Shown: piece by piece, positions 39,682 to 47,654 of the stretch
Numbering within the stretch: position 1 is the first letter of the stretch
How the letters are laid out: every line of letters starts with the position of its first letter
Origin: Chloroflexota bacterium
GTDB lineage: Bacteria; Chloroflexota; Dehalococcoidia; UBA2247; RBG-13-53-26
Reading direction: 5' to 3'
NCBI GenBank assembly: GCA_016875915.1
Contig: VGOM01000014.1
Coordinates: forward strand, 1 to 50,848
Length of the DNA stretch: 50,848 nucleotides
Program-made: the position numbers and the translations under genes
Notes under the pieces: model-generated
Told to the model about the DNA's origin: nothing
Databases searched by the model: none
The model's input: only the letters and a program-made list of their open reading frames with translations

Positions 39682-40866
39682 ATGAAGCCAAGAGAGATAC
39701 GGCCCGGCGTTTCGTGGGTGGGTGCGGTGGACTGGGACAGGCGGCTCTTCGACGCGCTGATACCGCTGCCCGACGGCACCAGCTACAACTCGTATCTGGT
39801 CAAGGGCAGCGAGAAGACGGCCCTCATTGACGCCGTGGACCCCTCCATGCGCCACGTGCTGCTGGACAATCTGGCCCACCTGGGCTGCCAGTGCATCGAC
39901 TACGTCATCGCCAACCACGGGGAGCAGGACCATTCGGGGTCCATCCCCGACGTGCTGGCCAGATTCCCCAATGCCGAGGTCCTGGCCTCGCCCAGGTGCA
40001 AGGCCATGCTGGTGGACCTGCTGATGATCCCCGAGGCCAAGATCAGGGCTGTCAGCGACGGGGAGACGCTGGCGCTGGGCGACCGGACCCTGCAGTTCGT
40101 CCACGCTCCATGGGTGCACTGGCCCGATACCATGCTGACCTACCTCAGAGAGGAGCGGATACTCTTCCCCTGCGACCTCTTCGGTTCACACCTGGCCACC
40201 ACGGACCTGTATGTCACCGACGAAGGGCAGGTCCACGAGGCGGCCAAGCGGTACTACGCCGAGATCATGATGCCCTTCCGGAACCACATCGAGAGGCACC
40301 TGGCCAGGTTGAAGGAATACCCCATGGACGTCATCGCCCCCAGCCATGGTCCGCTGTACGACCGGCCGGCGTTCATTGTGGAGAAGTACCGAGGCTGGGT
40401 CTTCGACAAGCCCGGCAACAAGGTGGTCCTGCCCTACATCTCCATGCACGGCAGCACGCAGCGGATGGTGGAGCACTTCGTCGACGCCCTGGCCCACCGC
40501 GGGGTGACGGTGCAGCAGTTCAATCTGACGGTGACCGACATCGGCAAGCTGGCCATGGCGCTGGTGGACGCCGCGACCCTGGTCATCGGCACGCCCACGG
40601 TGATCGTCGGCCCGCACCCCAACGTGGCCTACGCCGCGCTGCTGGCCAACGCCCTGAGGCCCAAGCTGCAGTTCGTGTCCATCATCGGCTCCTACGGCTG
40701 GGGCAGCAAGGCCGTGGAGCAGCTGAGCGGCATGATCCCCAATCTGAAGGTGGAGGTGCTCGGTCCGGTCATCGCCCGGGGCTTCCCCAGAGAGGTCGAC
40801 CTCCAGGCCGTGGAGGCCCTGGCCGAGACCATCGCCCAGAAGCACCGGGAGAGGGGCTTCGTCTAG
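39682..40866 (+). CDS. flavodiiron protein (FprA family A-type flavoprotein)
   Basis: 394 residues from the ATG with AAAGGAG upstream. The N-terminal metallo-beta-lactamase-like domain has all diiron ligands: H-x-E-x-D-H in NHGEQDHSGS, His in HAPWVHWPDTM, Asp in FPCDLFGSH and His in APSHGPLYD. The C-terminal flavodoxin domain (from about residue 245: VVLPYISMHGSTQRMVEH) binds FMN. It reduces O2 to water and/or NO to N2O in the cytoplasm, protecting anaerobic metabolism. No fused rubredoxin is present; the flavodoxin 28 bp downstream could supply electrons. It is first gene of a four-gene plus-strand cluster. Confidence 0.95.
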   Translation: MKPREIRPGVSWVGAVDWDRRLFDALIPLPDGTSYNSYLVKGSEKTALIDAVDPSMRHVLLDNLAHLGCQCIDYVIANHGEQDHSGSIPDVLARFPNAEVLASPRCKAMLVDLLMIPEAKIRAVSDGETLALGDRTLQFVHAPWVHWPDTMLTYLREERILFPCDLFGSHLATTDLYVTDEGQVHEAAKRYYAEIMMPFRNHIERHLARLKEYPMDVIAPSHGPLYDRPAFIVEKYRGWVFDKPGNKVVLPYISMHGSTQRMVEHFVDALAHRGVTVQQFNLTVTDIGKLAMALVDAATLVIGTPTVIVGPHPNVAYAALLANALRPKLQFVSIIGSYGWGSKAVEQLSGMIPNLKVEVLGPVIARGFPREVDLQAVEALAETIAQKHRERGFV

Positions 40867-40893
40867 CCTGTCCCCGGCAGTGAGGTGACAGAG

Positions 40894-41331
40894 ATGTATA
40901 GGGCGGTAATAGTCTACGACTCCCGCAAGGGCCATACGGAGTCCGTGGCCCGGGGCATCGAACAGGGACTGCGGGACGGTGGAGTGGAGGTCACCCTGAA
41001 GAAGGCCACCGGCGCCACACTCAACGACCTCAAGGATGCCGACGCCGTGGTGCTCGGTTCCCCGACCTACCACGGAGAGATGATGGCCTCACTGAGAACG
41101 CTGCTCTTCGAAATGGAGAAGGCCGACCTGAGGGGCAGGGTGGGCGCGGCCTTCGGGTCCTACGGATGGAGCGGCGAAGCCGTGCCCCGGATGAGCGAGA
41201 CCATGAAGCACGTGTTCGGGATGAACGTGGTGGAGCCGGGATTGAACGTCCTGGAGAGGCAGGGCGACCCGAACAGCGCCAGGGAGTTCGGCAGGAAGAT
41301 TGCCCAGAGCGCGCAGGAGCGCCGGAGGTAG
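40894..41331 (+). CDS. flavodoxin
   Basis: 145 residues from the ATG at 40894; a GTG three codons earlier is possible, but the GAGG next to it fits as the Shine-Dalgarno sequence for the ATG. The FMN phosphate loop is YDSRKGHTESVARGIEQGL, the isoalloxazine loop VVLGSPTYHGEMM and GAAFGSYGWSGEAV. A small soluble electron carrier. Placed directly after the flavodiiron protein it is a natural candidate redox partner. It resembles the flavodoxin half of that protein, so an old domain duplication is possible. Confidence 0.9.
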   Translation: MYRAVIVYDSRKGHTESVARGIEQGLRDGGVEVTLKKATGATLNDLKDADAVVLGSPTYHGEMMASLRTLLFEMEKADLRGRVGAAFGSYGWSGEAVPRMSETMKHVFGMNVVEPGLNVLERQGDPNSAREFGRKIAQSAQERRR

Positions 41332-41381
41332 GCGCCGGCGGCCGGGTGAAGGCGACCCTGAGATCAGAGGAGGTGCAACCA

Positions 41382-41729
41382 ATGAAGCACGAAGCGAGTG
41401 ATGCCGGCGGGCAGGGACTGCTGGCCCGGGCGGTGAAGATGGCCGGGCTGGCGGAGTACCAGGACGGCTCGGTGGTCAGCCGGGAGGTCATCAAGAAGAG
41501 CACGGGGACGGTGACCATCTTCGCCTTCGACAAGGGCCAGGGCCTGAGCGAGCACACCGCGCCATTCGATGCTCTGGTCTACATCCTCGACGGCGAGGCG
41601 GAGATCACCATCTCGGGCAAGGCCCACCGGGTGAGCAACGGCGAGATGATCATCATGCCGGCCAATCAGCCCCACGCGCTGAAGGCGTTGAACCGGTTCA
41701 AGATGGCCCTGGTGATGATCCGGTCGTGA
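41382..41729 (+). CDS. cupin-domain protein
   Basis: 115 residues from the ATG with AGAGGAGG upstream. A single small cupin barrel: GLSEHTAPFDALVYILDGEAEITISG, then GEMIIMPANQPHALKAL, giving metal ligands of the H...E/D...H type. Many such proteins are sensors or metal-binding enzymes of unknown role. Its place between flavodoxin and the Fe-S protein, within 60 bp of each, suggests the same transcript, so a redox or stress role is plausible. Confidence 0.87.
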   Translation: MKHEASDAGGQGLLARAVKMAGLAEYQDGSVVSREVIKKSTGTVTIFAFDKGQGLSEHTAPFDALVYILDGEAEITISGKAHRVSNGEMIIMPANQPHALKALNRFKMALVMIRS

Positions 41730-41759
41730 TTCCGGCCGGGGGACGGGGGCGGGGCTAGG

Positions 41760-42563
41760 ATGCTGAATGAGAACCTGATCGCAGCCATCAGGGAGAGCGG
41801 CATCGCCCAGGGTCAGGGCGAGGTCGAGGGCCGGGCAGCGCTGCTCCGGCAGCTGGGCTTGCGCACGATGGAACGGGCGGAGTACGCCCTGATCGCCAGC
41901 TGCTTCCTGCCCTCCATGGTGCCCGAGGCCTTGAGGGCCTTGGCCAGCCTGCTGCGGCACTACGGCATCGACTGCACCCTGCTGCCCAAGGAGTACTGCT
42001 GCGGGCATCTCCTCTACAGGCAGGCCTTGAAGAGCAAGAGCGACGAGGAGATGAAGCAGGCCGATGTCCTGGCGGGGGAGTTCCTGGAGGCCAACCTGAG
42101 CCAGGCCCGGCGGGCGGGCGCGGGCAAGGTGATCGCCTTCTGCGCCGGTTGCGACATGGCCTATCAACGCTTCCGGGATGAGGTGCCTGAGGAGATCCTG
42201 TGGTATCCCACCCTGCTGGAGCGTCTCTTTCGTGGCGGCAGGCTGGAGCTGAAGGCCGACTACTATGCCGGATGCCACTACTTCTACCGCAAGCTCAATC
42301 AGACGGGGCCCGACCTGGAGGCGGTGTCACGGGTCCTGGGCCGCATCGAGGGTCTGGAGCTGAACGAGCTGGACCACCAGCTCTGCTGCATGCGGCCGGG
42401 GGAGATGGAGAAGCTGGCCACCGCCATCAGGAACAGGGCGGTCATCACCCCCTGCGGAGGTTGTGCCGATCAGCTGCAGCGGACCCTGAAGGCGAAGGAG
42501 GATTGCCGCGTGGTCATGCTGCCCCAGGTGGTCTGGGCGGCGGTGAGCGGTCAACCTCTGTAG
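41760..42563 (+). CDS. CCG-domain (HdrB-like) Fe-S protein
   Basis: 267 residues with two cysteine-rich CCG-type modules: YCCGHLLY with CAGCDMAYQRF, then DYYAGCHYFYR with LCCMRPGEM and TPCGGCADQL. CCG domains bind non-cubane [4Fe-4S] clusters in HdrB, GlpC and succinate-quinone/thiol-fumarate systems and act on disulfides or quinols. The protein stands alone, without HdrA or HdrC genes nearby. It closes the flavodiiron-flavodoxin-cupin cluster and ends one base before the convergent lipoprotein gene's stop. Confidence 0.88.
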   Translation: MLNENLIAAIRESGIAQGQGEVEGRAALLRQLGLRTMERAEYALIASCFLPSMVPEALRALASLLRHYGIDCTLLPKEYCCGHLLYRQALKSKSDEEMKQADVLAGEFLEANLSQARRAGAGKVIAFCAGCDMAYQRFRDEVPEEILWYPTLLERLFRGGRLELKADYYAGCHYFYRKLNQTGPDLEAVSRVLGRIEGLELNELDHQLCCMRPGEMEKLATAIRNRAVITPCGGCADQLQRTLKAKEDCRVVMLPQVVWAAVSGQPL

Positions 42564-42564
42564 T

Positions 42565-44409
42565 TCACAGCTCCGTGATGCCGCCGGCGCTGATCAGGCG
42601 CAGTCCCCTGACCGCCACGATGTTCCTGCCCGAGGCGTCCTTCTCCAGCATGCTGGCGGGCAGCATGGCGATGATCTGCTGGACCATGGAGTAGCTCTGC
42701 TGGTACTCCGTGCTGGCGGTGAGGAAGTCCCAGCTCAGCCTCAGTGGCACGGCCACGACCCTGACGGAATTGCCCTGGATGTACTTGTGCTCGTCCAGCG
42801 GCGGGGAGAAGCACTCACCGGCGATGATGAAGATGGCGTTGGCATCCCCCACACCATCGCTCAGCTTGAAGCCTCCCAGGCCCTCGGGGATGCCCAGGGT
42901 GGTCGACGGGCCAATGGCCGCGAAGGGCACGCTGCCCTCCAGGGTCACGTAGTACCCCTGGTGGGCGTCGAAGTGGGCATAGAGGTCAGCTATGGGCACC
43001 CTGGCATCGGCACCGACCCTGACCTCGATGTCATGGCTGAAGGTGCCGGCGGCGTCGGTGGCCGCAATGGTGATCGTGTGGTAGCCCGGGCCTGCCGTGG
43101 CAGTGTCCCAGCCTGCGGTGGCCAGGCTCCACGGCGCCCCATCCTCGACCTCCATGGCAACCGGTGTGCCCCCATCGATCTGGTAGCTGGCCGCCGAAAT
43201 GGACCCGTGGGCACTGTATGCCTGGGCAGCGAGCTGCAGCTGTCCGTCGACCACCGGCCAGTGCTGATAGGCTGCATCGCGCCGGTCCAGGTCGATGACC
43301 CGGGCTTCCGCTGTCCCCTTGTAGAGACTGGCGACATCACTGCCGTTGACGGCGACCAGGCGATAGCCGCCGGGGTTGCCGCAGGGGTTGGGACCGTACC
43401 ACCACTCCCCACAGACCGCACCGGTGATCTGCTCCGTGGGCCCCGCCACGGTACGCAGCACACTCTCAGCCACCAGCGTGTCCTGATGGAGATGACCACA
43501 GAACATGCTCGTCTCGTATTCTTCCAGTACGCTCAGCACGGCGTCGCGGTTGCGCCAGGTCGGCGTCGGCTCGTGGTAGAAGACCAGGAGGGGACTGCCC
43601 TTCCGCAGCTTCAGATCCTCTTCAAGCCACTGCAGTTGCACTGGCGATATCTGGTAGACCTGCTCACCATCGGCCATGTCGTTGGGATCGAGAACGACGC
43701 AGTGGTACTCCCCCCAATCGAAGGAGTAGTAGGTGGGACCGAACAGGCCAGCGAATATGGCCTTGCCGAAGCCAGGGTCCGTCTCAGCGACATCGTCCCG
43801 GTTGATACCGACCACGTCGTGATTGCCCACGGCATTGAACAGCGGGACATCAAGCTGGGCAACGGCATCGCGGTACATGTTGAACCATTCTTCGGCCTGG
43901 GCCACGGCGGCCTTGTCGCCGCGGGCCACCAGATCGCCGGTGGCCACCACGAAGTCCGGAGCAAGCTGGTTCAACTCGGCGATGAGCTCACTGAAGTCCG
44001 AGATGTGGTCGGCATCCAGATGGATGTCAGTGATCTGGGCGAAGGCGAACTCGGAGCCTTCCTTCTCCGGCGCCGGCTTGAGGCCGAAGTCGAACTCGCC
44101 GCCGGACATGCGCCGATACCATGATGCGGTGGGGGCGTAGTCGCCGGGGGTGGTGATGAACACGAACTCGCCCTCTTCAGGCAGACCGTACTTCCCGTCC
44201 TTGCCGCTGAGGCGAGCAGAAGCGCCGTTGGAGACGATGACACCGGGGATGCCCCGCTCTCCATCATCCCTGCTGCCATTGGCGTTGGAGTCTTCGAAGA
44301 CCACGCCGGTGATCCCTTCAGTGGGCTCGGATTCGGAGGCACAGTCGGCCAGAAGCGGCACTATCATGGCCATGGAAAGCAGAATGGCGATGAGGCTCCT
44401 TGAGATCAT
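42565..44409 (-). CDS. calcineurin-like phosphoesterase lipoprotein
   Basis: 614 residues from the ATG at 44409 with GAGAGGAGG upstream. Signal peptide MISRSLIAILLSMAMIVPL followed by the lipobox LADC, so it is a predicted surface lipoprotein. Then an SdrD/SpaA-like beta domain (ITGVVFEDSNANGSRDDGE, a Ca-binding-type loop), a metallophosphoesterase domain with all metal-ligand motifs (TDIHLD, GDLVARGD, VGNHD, YHEP, CGHLHQD), and a C-terminal beta-rich metallophos_C-like region. It would hydrolyse phosphate esters outside the cell. Lgt at 26.5 kb is the enzyme that would lipidate it. Confidence 0.9.
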   Translation of the reverse strand: MISRSLIAILLSMAMIVPLLADCASESEPTEGITGVVFEDSNANGSRDDGERGIPGVIVSNGASARLSGKDGKYGLPEEGEFVFITTPGDYAPTASWYRRMSGGEFDFGLKPAPEKEGSEFAFAQITDIHLDADHISDFSELIAELNQLAPDFVVATGDLVARGDKAAVAQAEEWFNMYRDAVAQLDVPLFNAVGNHDVVGINRDDVAETDPGFGKAIFAGLFGPTYYSFDWGEYHCVVLDPNDMADGEQVYQISPVQLQWLEEDLKLRKGSPLLVFYHEPTPTWRNRDAVLSVLEEYETSMFCGHLHQDTLVAESVLRTVAGPTEQITGAVCGEWWYGPNPCGNPGGYRLVAVNGSDVASLYKGTAEARVIDLDRRDAAYQHWPVVDGQLQLAAQAYSAHGSISAASYQIDGGTPVAMEVEDGAPWSLATAGWDTATAGPGYHTITIAATDAAGTFSHDIEVRVGADARVPIADLYAHFDAHQGYYVTLEGSVPFAAIGPSTTLGIPEGLGGFKLSDGVGDANAIFIIAGECFSPPLDEHKYIQGNSVRVVAVPLRLSWDFLTASTEYQQSYSMVQQIIAMLPASMLEKDASGRNIVAVRGLRLISAGGITEL

Positions 44410-44509
44410 TTGGCTGCCTCCTCTCTGTCGAAGGTTTGCCCCGGGTGCTGCGCTGTCCGGATGCCACCGGGCCGTTGGCGCGTCCCGGATGAATGCCCGC
44501 GGCATCCGG

Positions 44510-45055
44510 TCATGACGACTGGATGGTGACCCGGGTGAGGACCACGTCTTCCAGGGGCCTGTCCTTGTCGCCCGTGGGCACCGCAGCGATGGCCCGGACC
44601 ACTTCCATGCCCTTGATGACCCGTCCGAAGACGGCGTACCTGCCGTCCAGCCCCTCCTGCGGGCCGTCACAGATGTAGAACTGTGACGAAGCGCTATTGC
44701 GCTCAGGGCCCCTGGCCATGCCCACTGCCCCATCGATGTGTGTGATGGCCTCGGCCACCTCAAGAACGATGGTCTCCCCTGACCCACCCGTCCCCGTCCC
44801 GGTGGGATCGCCTGTCTGAATGACAAAGTCGTTGATCACTCTGTGGAAGATCAGCCCATTGTAGAATCCGCTCTGAGCCAGCTTGATGAAGTTGGCGGTG
44901 GTGATCGGCGCCCCTATCTCGTAGAGCCTGATGGTGATGGTGCCCATGCTGGTCTCCAGCACAGCGGTGCGACTGGTGGAACTGCCACAAGCCATAGTCA
45001 TCATCAAGGCCAGGGTCAGGATGCCCGTCAGGACGAGAAGGAAGCGTCTCCTCAT
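44510..45055 (-). CDS. cyclophilin-type peptidyl-prolyl isomerase, lipoprotein
   Basis: 181 residues from the ATG giving MRRRFLLVLTGILTLAL. A signal peptide ends in a lipobox-like MTMAC, so an exported, lipid-anchored enzyme is predicted. Cyclophilin motifs: FHRVINDFVIQTGDPTGTGTGG, NSASSQFYICDG and YAVFGRVIKGMEVVRAI. It catalyses cis-trans isomerisation of Xaa-Pro bonds, helping fold exported proteins. The Shine-Dalgarno sequence is weak. The lipoprotein phosphoesterase gene follows 100 bp downstream on the same strand. Confidence 0.92.
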   Translation of the reverse strand: MRRRFLLVLTGILTLALMMTMACGSSTSRTAVLETSMGTITIRLYEIGAPITTANFIKLAQSGFYNGLIFHRVINDFVIQTGDPTGTGTGGSGETIVLEVAEAITHIDGAVGMARGPERNSASSQFYICDGPQEGLDGRYAVFGRVIKGMEVVRAIAAVPTGDKDRPLEDVVLTRVTIQSS

Positions 45056-45116
45056 GGCCGACAGGTGCTCATCATATGCCTGCCCGTGGCGGCAGTCAAG
45101 CTCCGCCGTCACACCT

Positions 45117-45875
45117 TCAGCGGAGCATGGTCTGGCCGCCGTCGACCATCAGGGTCTGGCCGGTGATGTAGTCGGACTCCGGGCTGGCCAGGAAGACCAC
45201 CGCGGCACCGATGTCCCTCTCGCAGTCGCCGAGGCGGCGCAGCGGGGTCATGGCGGCGATGAGGTCCAGCATCCCGGGATTGGCCTGGCCCCACTCCACC
45301 ATGTGGGGCGAGTCGGCCAGAGGGCAGATGGCGTTGACGTTGATCCGGTACTGTCCCCATTCATGGCAGGCCACCCGGGTGAGGGCCCGGATGCCCTCCT
45401 TGGCCGCGGCGTAGGCCGTCCAGCCGGTGTGGCCGTCCAGTCCCGCCGCCGAGCCGAAGTTGATGATCTTGCCGCCGTGCTCCTTCATGCAGGGGAAGCA
45501 CTCCTGCATGAAGTAGAAGGTGCCCATCAGTCCCGAGCCCAGGGCCAGGGCCATGTCTTCGTCGGTGGTGTCCTGGAAGAGGACGTCGTTGCGCATGGCC
45601 TGGGCGGCGTTGACCAGGATGTGCACCGTGCCGAAGGCCTTCACCGCCGCGGCCACCGCGGCCTTCACCTGGTCCCGCCGGCTGACGTCGCAGGGCGCGG
45701 CCAGCCCCCTGCCGCCAAGCTCCCTGACCTCGCCTACCGTGCGAAGGCAGTTCTCCTCCCTGAGGTCAACGGCGGCGATGGCCGCCCCTGCCCTGGCCAG
45801 TGCCAGAGCCGCTCCCCGGCCGATCCCCTGACCGGCGCCGGTGACGATGGCTGCACGCTGATCCAGTCTGCCCAT
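45117..45875 (-). CDS. SDR family oxidoreductase
   Basis: 252 residues. Cofactor motif VTGAGQGIGRGAAL (TGxxxGxG); VDLREE suggests NAD(H) preference from the Asp after beta-2. Active site: Ser in IINFGSAAGLDG and YAAAK for the Tyr-Lys pair; NAAQ replaces the usual NNAG. The C-terminal SPESDYITGQTLMVDGG is the family hallmark. A classical short-chain dehydrogenase; the substrate is unknown. It stands alone, divergent from the PNPOx-like gene. Confidence 0.93.
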   Translation of the reverse strand: MGRLDQRAAIVTGAGQGIGRGAALALARAGAAIAAVDLREENCLRTVGEVRELGGRGLAAPCDVSRRDQVKAAVAAAVKAFGTVHILVNAAQAMRNDVLFQDTTDEDMALALGSGLMGTFYFMQECFPCMKEHGGKIINFGSAAGLDGHTGWTAYAAAKEGIRALTRVACHEWGQYRINVNAICPLADSPHMVEWGQANPGMLDLIAAMTPLRRLGDCERDIGAAVVFLASPESDYITGQTLMVDGGQTMLR

Positions 45876-46038
45876 GAAACCCCCTTCTCAAGATGGCCCT
45901 GAGCCACCGGTCCCGCCATCCCGGCGGCTGACTCATTCTAGCCCGTCAGCACAGTCGCCGCCAGCGCAACTGCGGGGGACTGCGGGCGGCATCTGCCTGC
46001 GTGATGCCGGCGAACGCGGGCCTCACCGCGCATGGCCT

Positions 46039-46068
46039 TTGACAAGTGGCAATACTTGGGATTATAAG
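46039..46068 (+). promoter_or_regulatory. promoter of the PNPOx-like gene, TTGACA-N18-TATAAG
   Basis: Perfect -35 (46039-46044) and 5/6 -10 TATAAG (46063-46068), 18 bp apart, one of the best promoters in the window. Leader about 42 nt. Confidence 0.7.
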
Positions 46069-46116
46069 GGTAGGAGGGATTCTCACCCGACACCGGGGCG
46101 AATGGGGAGGGGGCAG

Positions 46117-46569
46117 ATGGCAGAGACGGCAGAGGACCTCAGACAACGGATCACAGAGTTCATGGACAACTGCCCCGTGTGCGTGGTGGCCACAGCCAGC
46201 GCCGATGGCGAGCCGAGCGCCGCCACCGTGTACCACAAGAGATCGGGGCTGGACCTCTACTTCAACGCAGCCAAGGACAGCCGCAAGGTGCGCAACATCC
46301 TGGCCAATCCCCGGGTGGCCATCGTGATGCAGGAGGACGCGCCAGTGCCCCGGTCGGACCTGGAGATCAAGGGCATACAGGCCGTGGGTGCAGCCCGGGT
46401 AGTTGGTGACGCCGAAACGGCAGAGGTCCCAAAGTCAGTGCTCACCAGGCACAACACCTTCAACCGCTGGAAGCCGGGCGGCGCGGTGATGGTCAAGGTG
46501 ACCCTCTCCGAGGTGTACCTCATCGACTACTCCAAGGGCCTGCGTCACAGGGAACTGCTCAGGGCATAG
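46117..46569 (+). CDS. pyridoxamine 5'-phosphate oxidase-family flavin-binding protein
   Basis: 150 residues from ATG 46117 (GGAGG upstream); ATG 46102 is an alternative. Split-barrel fold: VCVVATASADGEPSAATVYHKRSGLDLYFNAA at the N-terminus, RKVRNILANPRVAIVMQ, and a C-terminal VTLSEVYLIDYSKGLRHRELL. Such small PNPOx-like proteins bind FMN, F420 or heme and are not usually true PdxH enzymes. The cofactor here is undecided. It heads a run with DUF3795 and maf on the same strand. Confidence 0.87.
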   Translation: MAETAEDLRQRITEFMDNCPVCVVATASADGEPSAATVYHKRSGLDLYFNAAKDSRKVRNILANPRVAIVMQEDAPVPRSDLEIKGIQAVGAARVVGDAETAEVPKSVLTRHNTFNRWKPGGAVMVKVTLSEVYLIDYSKGLRHRELLRA

Positions 46570-46582
46570 CCGGAGTGACGGA

Positions 46583-47023
46583 TTGAGCGGAGAGAGCCTG
46601 GATCTGCTGGCCTACTGCGGACTCCACTGCGGCGACTGCCCCATGTACGGGGGCGAGGTGGCCGATCTGGCCCGGGACCTGCGGAAGAAGCTCCGACAAA
46701 CCAGGTTCGACCGGCTGGCGAAGGGCCTTTCCGGAGTCTTCAAAGACCTCCAGGACTACGACCAGTGCTACCGGGCGCTGGGCGCCATGGTCAGAATGCG
46801 CTGTCGCAGGGCATGCCGTGCCGGCGGCGGGCCGCCCGCCTGCAAGATGAGAAACTGCTGCCAGAAGAAGGGCATCCAGGGCTGCTGGGAGTGCGACGAG
46901 TTCGAGTCATGCCTAAACCTGGAGGTCCTCCGTCCCGTCCACGGTGAGGCTCACCTGAAGAACCTGAGGAGCATCAGGAAGCGGGGCGTGCCGGCATTCG
47001 TGGCCGGACCCAGGGACTGGTAG
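46583..47023 (+). CDS. DUF3795-like cysteine-rich protein
   Basis: 146 residues, with TTG start and GGAG upstream. YCGLHCGDCPMYGG at the N-terminus is the hallmark of DUF3795-type proteins. More cysteines follow in CRRACRAGGGPPACKMRNCCQKKGIQGCWECDEFESC, enough to bind one or two metal centres. Function unknown in the family. It begins 13 bp after the PNPOx-like gene stop, so both are likely on one transcript. Confidence 0.85.
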   Translation: MSGESLDLLAYCGLHCGDCPMYGGEVADLARDLRKKLRQTRFDRLAKGLSGVFKDLQDYDQCYRALGAMVRMRCRRACRAGGGPPACKMRNCCQKKGIQGCWECDEFESCLNLEVLRPVHGEAHLKNLRSIRKRGVPAFVAGPRDW

Positions 47024-47069
47024 CCGCATCCGTCTGCGGTTGGCCGGACCTCCACCAGGGACAATGAGC

Positions 47070-47654
47070 ATGAAGAGGATCATCCTGGCATCGGAGTCAC
47101 CGCGCAGGAAGGAGCTGCTGGAGCAGATCGGGCTGCAGTTCGAGGTGGAGCCCAGCCGCTACAGGGAACGCAGCGGTCCGGCAGCCGAGCCACATGAGCT
47201 GGCCAGGGCACTGTCGCAGGAGAAGGCCGGGGCGGTGGCCGCCAGGCACCACGACGCCATCGTCATTGCCGCAGATACCTTCATTGTCTTTCAGGGCCGG
47301 ATACTGGGCAAACCGCACACCGAAGCCGAAGCCAGACGGATGCTCTACGCCTTGAGCGGCGCAGGACACACGGTGGTCACCGCCTTCACCATCATGGATG
47401 CCGAGACCGGGAAGACCGTCACCAGGTCGGTGGGGACGAAGGTCCAGGTGAAGAAGCTGACCGACGCCGAGATCGACTGCTATGTCAGGTCGGGGGAGCC
47501 GCTGGGCAAGGCCGGCGGCTACGCCATCCAGGGCTTGGGGGCGGTCATGGTGGAGCGGATCGAGGGGGACTACTTCAATGTGGTCGGCCTGCCCCTGAAC
47601 GCCGTGGCCCAGGCACTGCGGGAGTTCGGCATCCGGGTGCTTCCGGGGCCTTAG
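47070..47654 (+). CDS. maf: Maf-like nucleoside triphosphate pyrophosphatase
   Basis: 194 residues from ATG 47070 (MKRIILASESPRRKELL); ATG 47064 is two codons earlier. Family signatures: SPRRKELL, the active-site Asp in VIAADTFIVF, GKPHTEAEARRML, and GKAGGYAIQGLGAVMVERIEGDYFNVVGLPL. It hydrolyses non-canonical or TTP/UTP-type nucleotides to the monophosphate and pyrophosphate. The 3' 80 bases overlap, on the other strand, the C-terminal tail of the BaiN-like gene. Confidence 0.94.
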   Translation: MKRIILASESPRRKELLEQIGLQFEVEPSRYRERSGPAAEPHELARALSQEKAGAVAARHHDAIVIAADTFIVFQGRILGKPHTEAEARRMLYALSGAGHTVVTAFTIMDAETGKTVTRSVGTKVQVKKLTDAEIDCYVRSGEPLGKAGGYAIQGLGAVMVERIEGDYFNVVGLPLNAVAQALREFGIRVLPGP

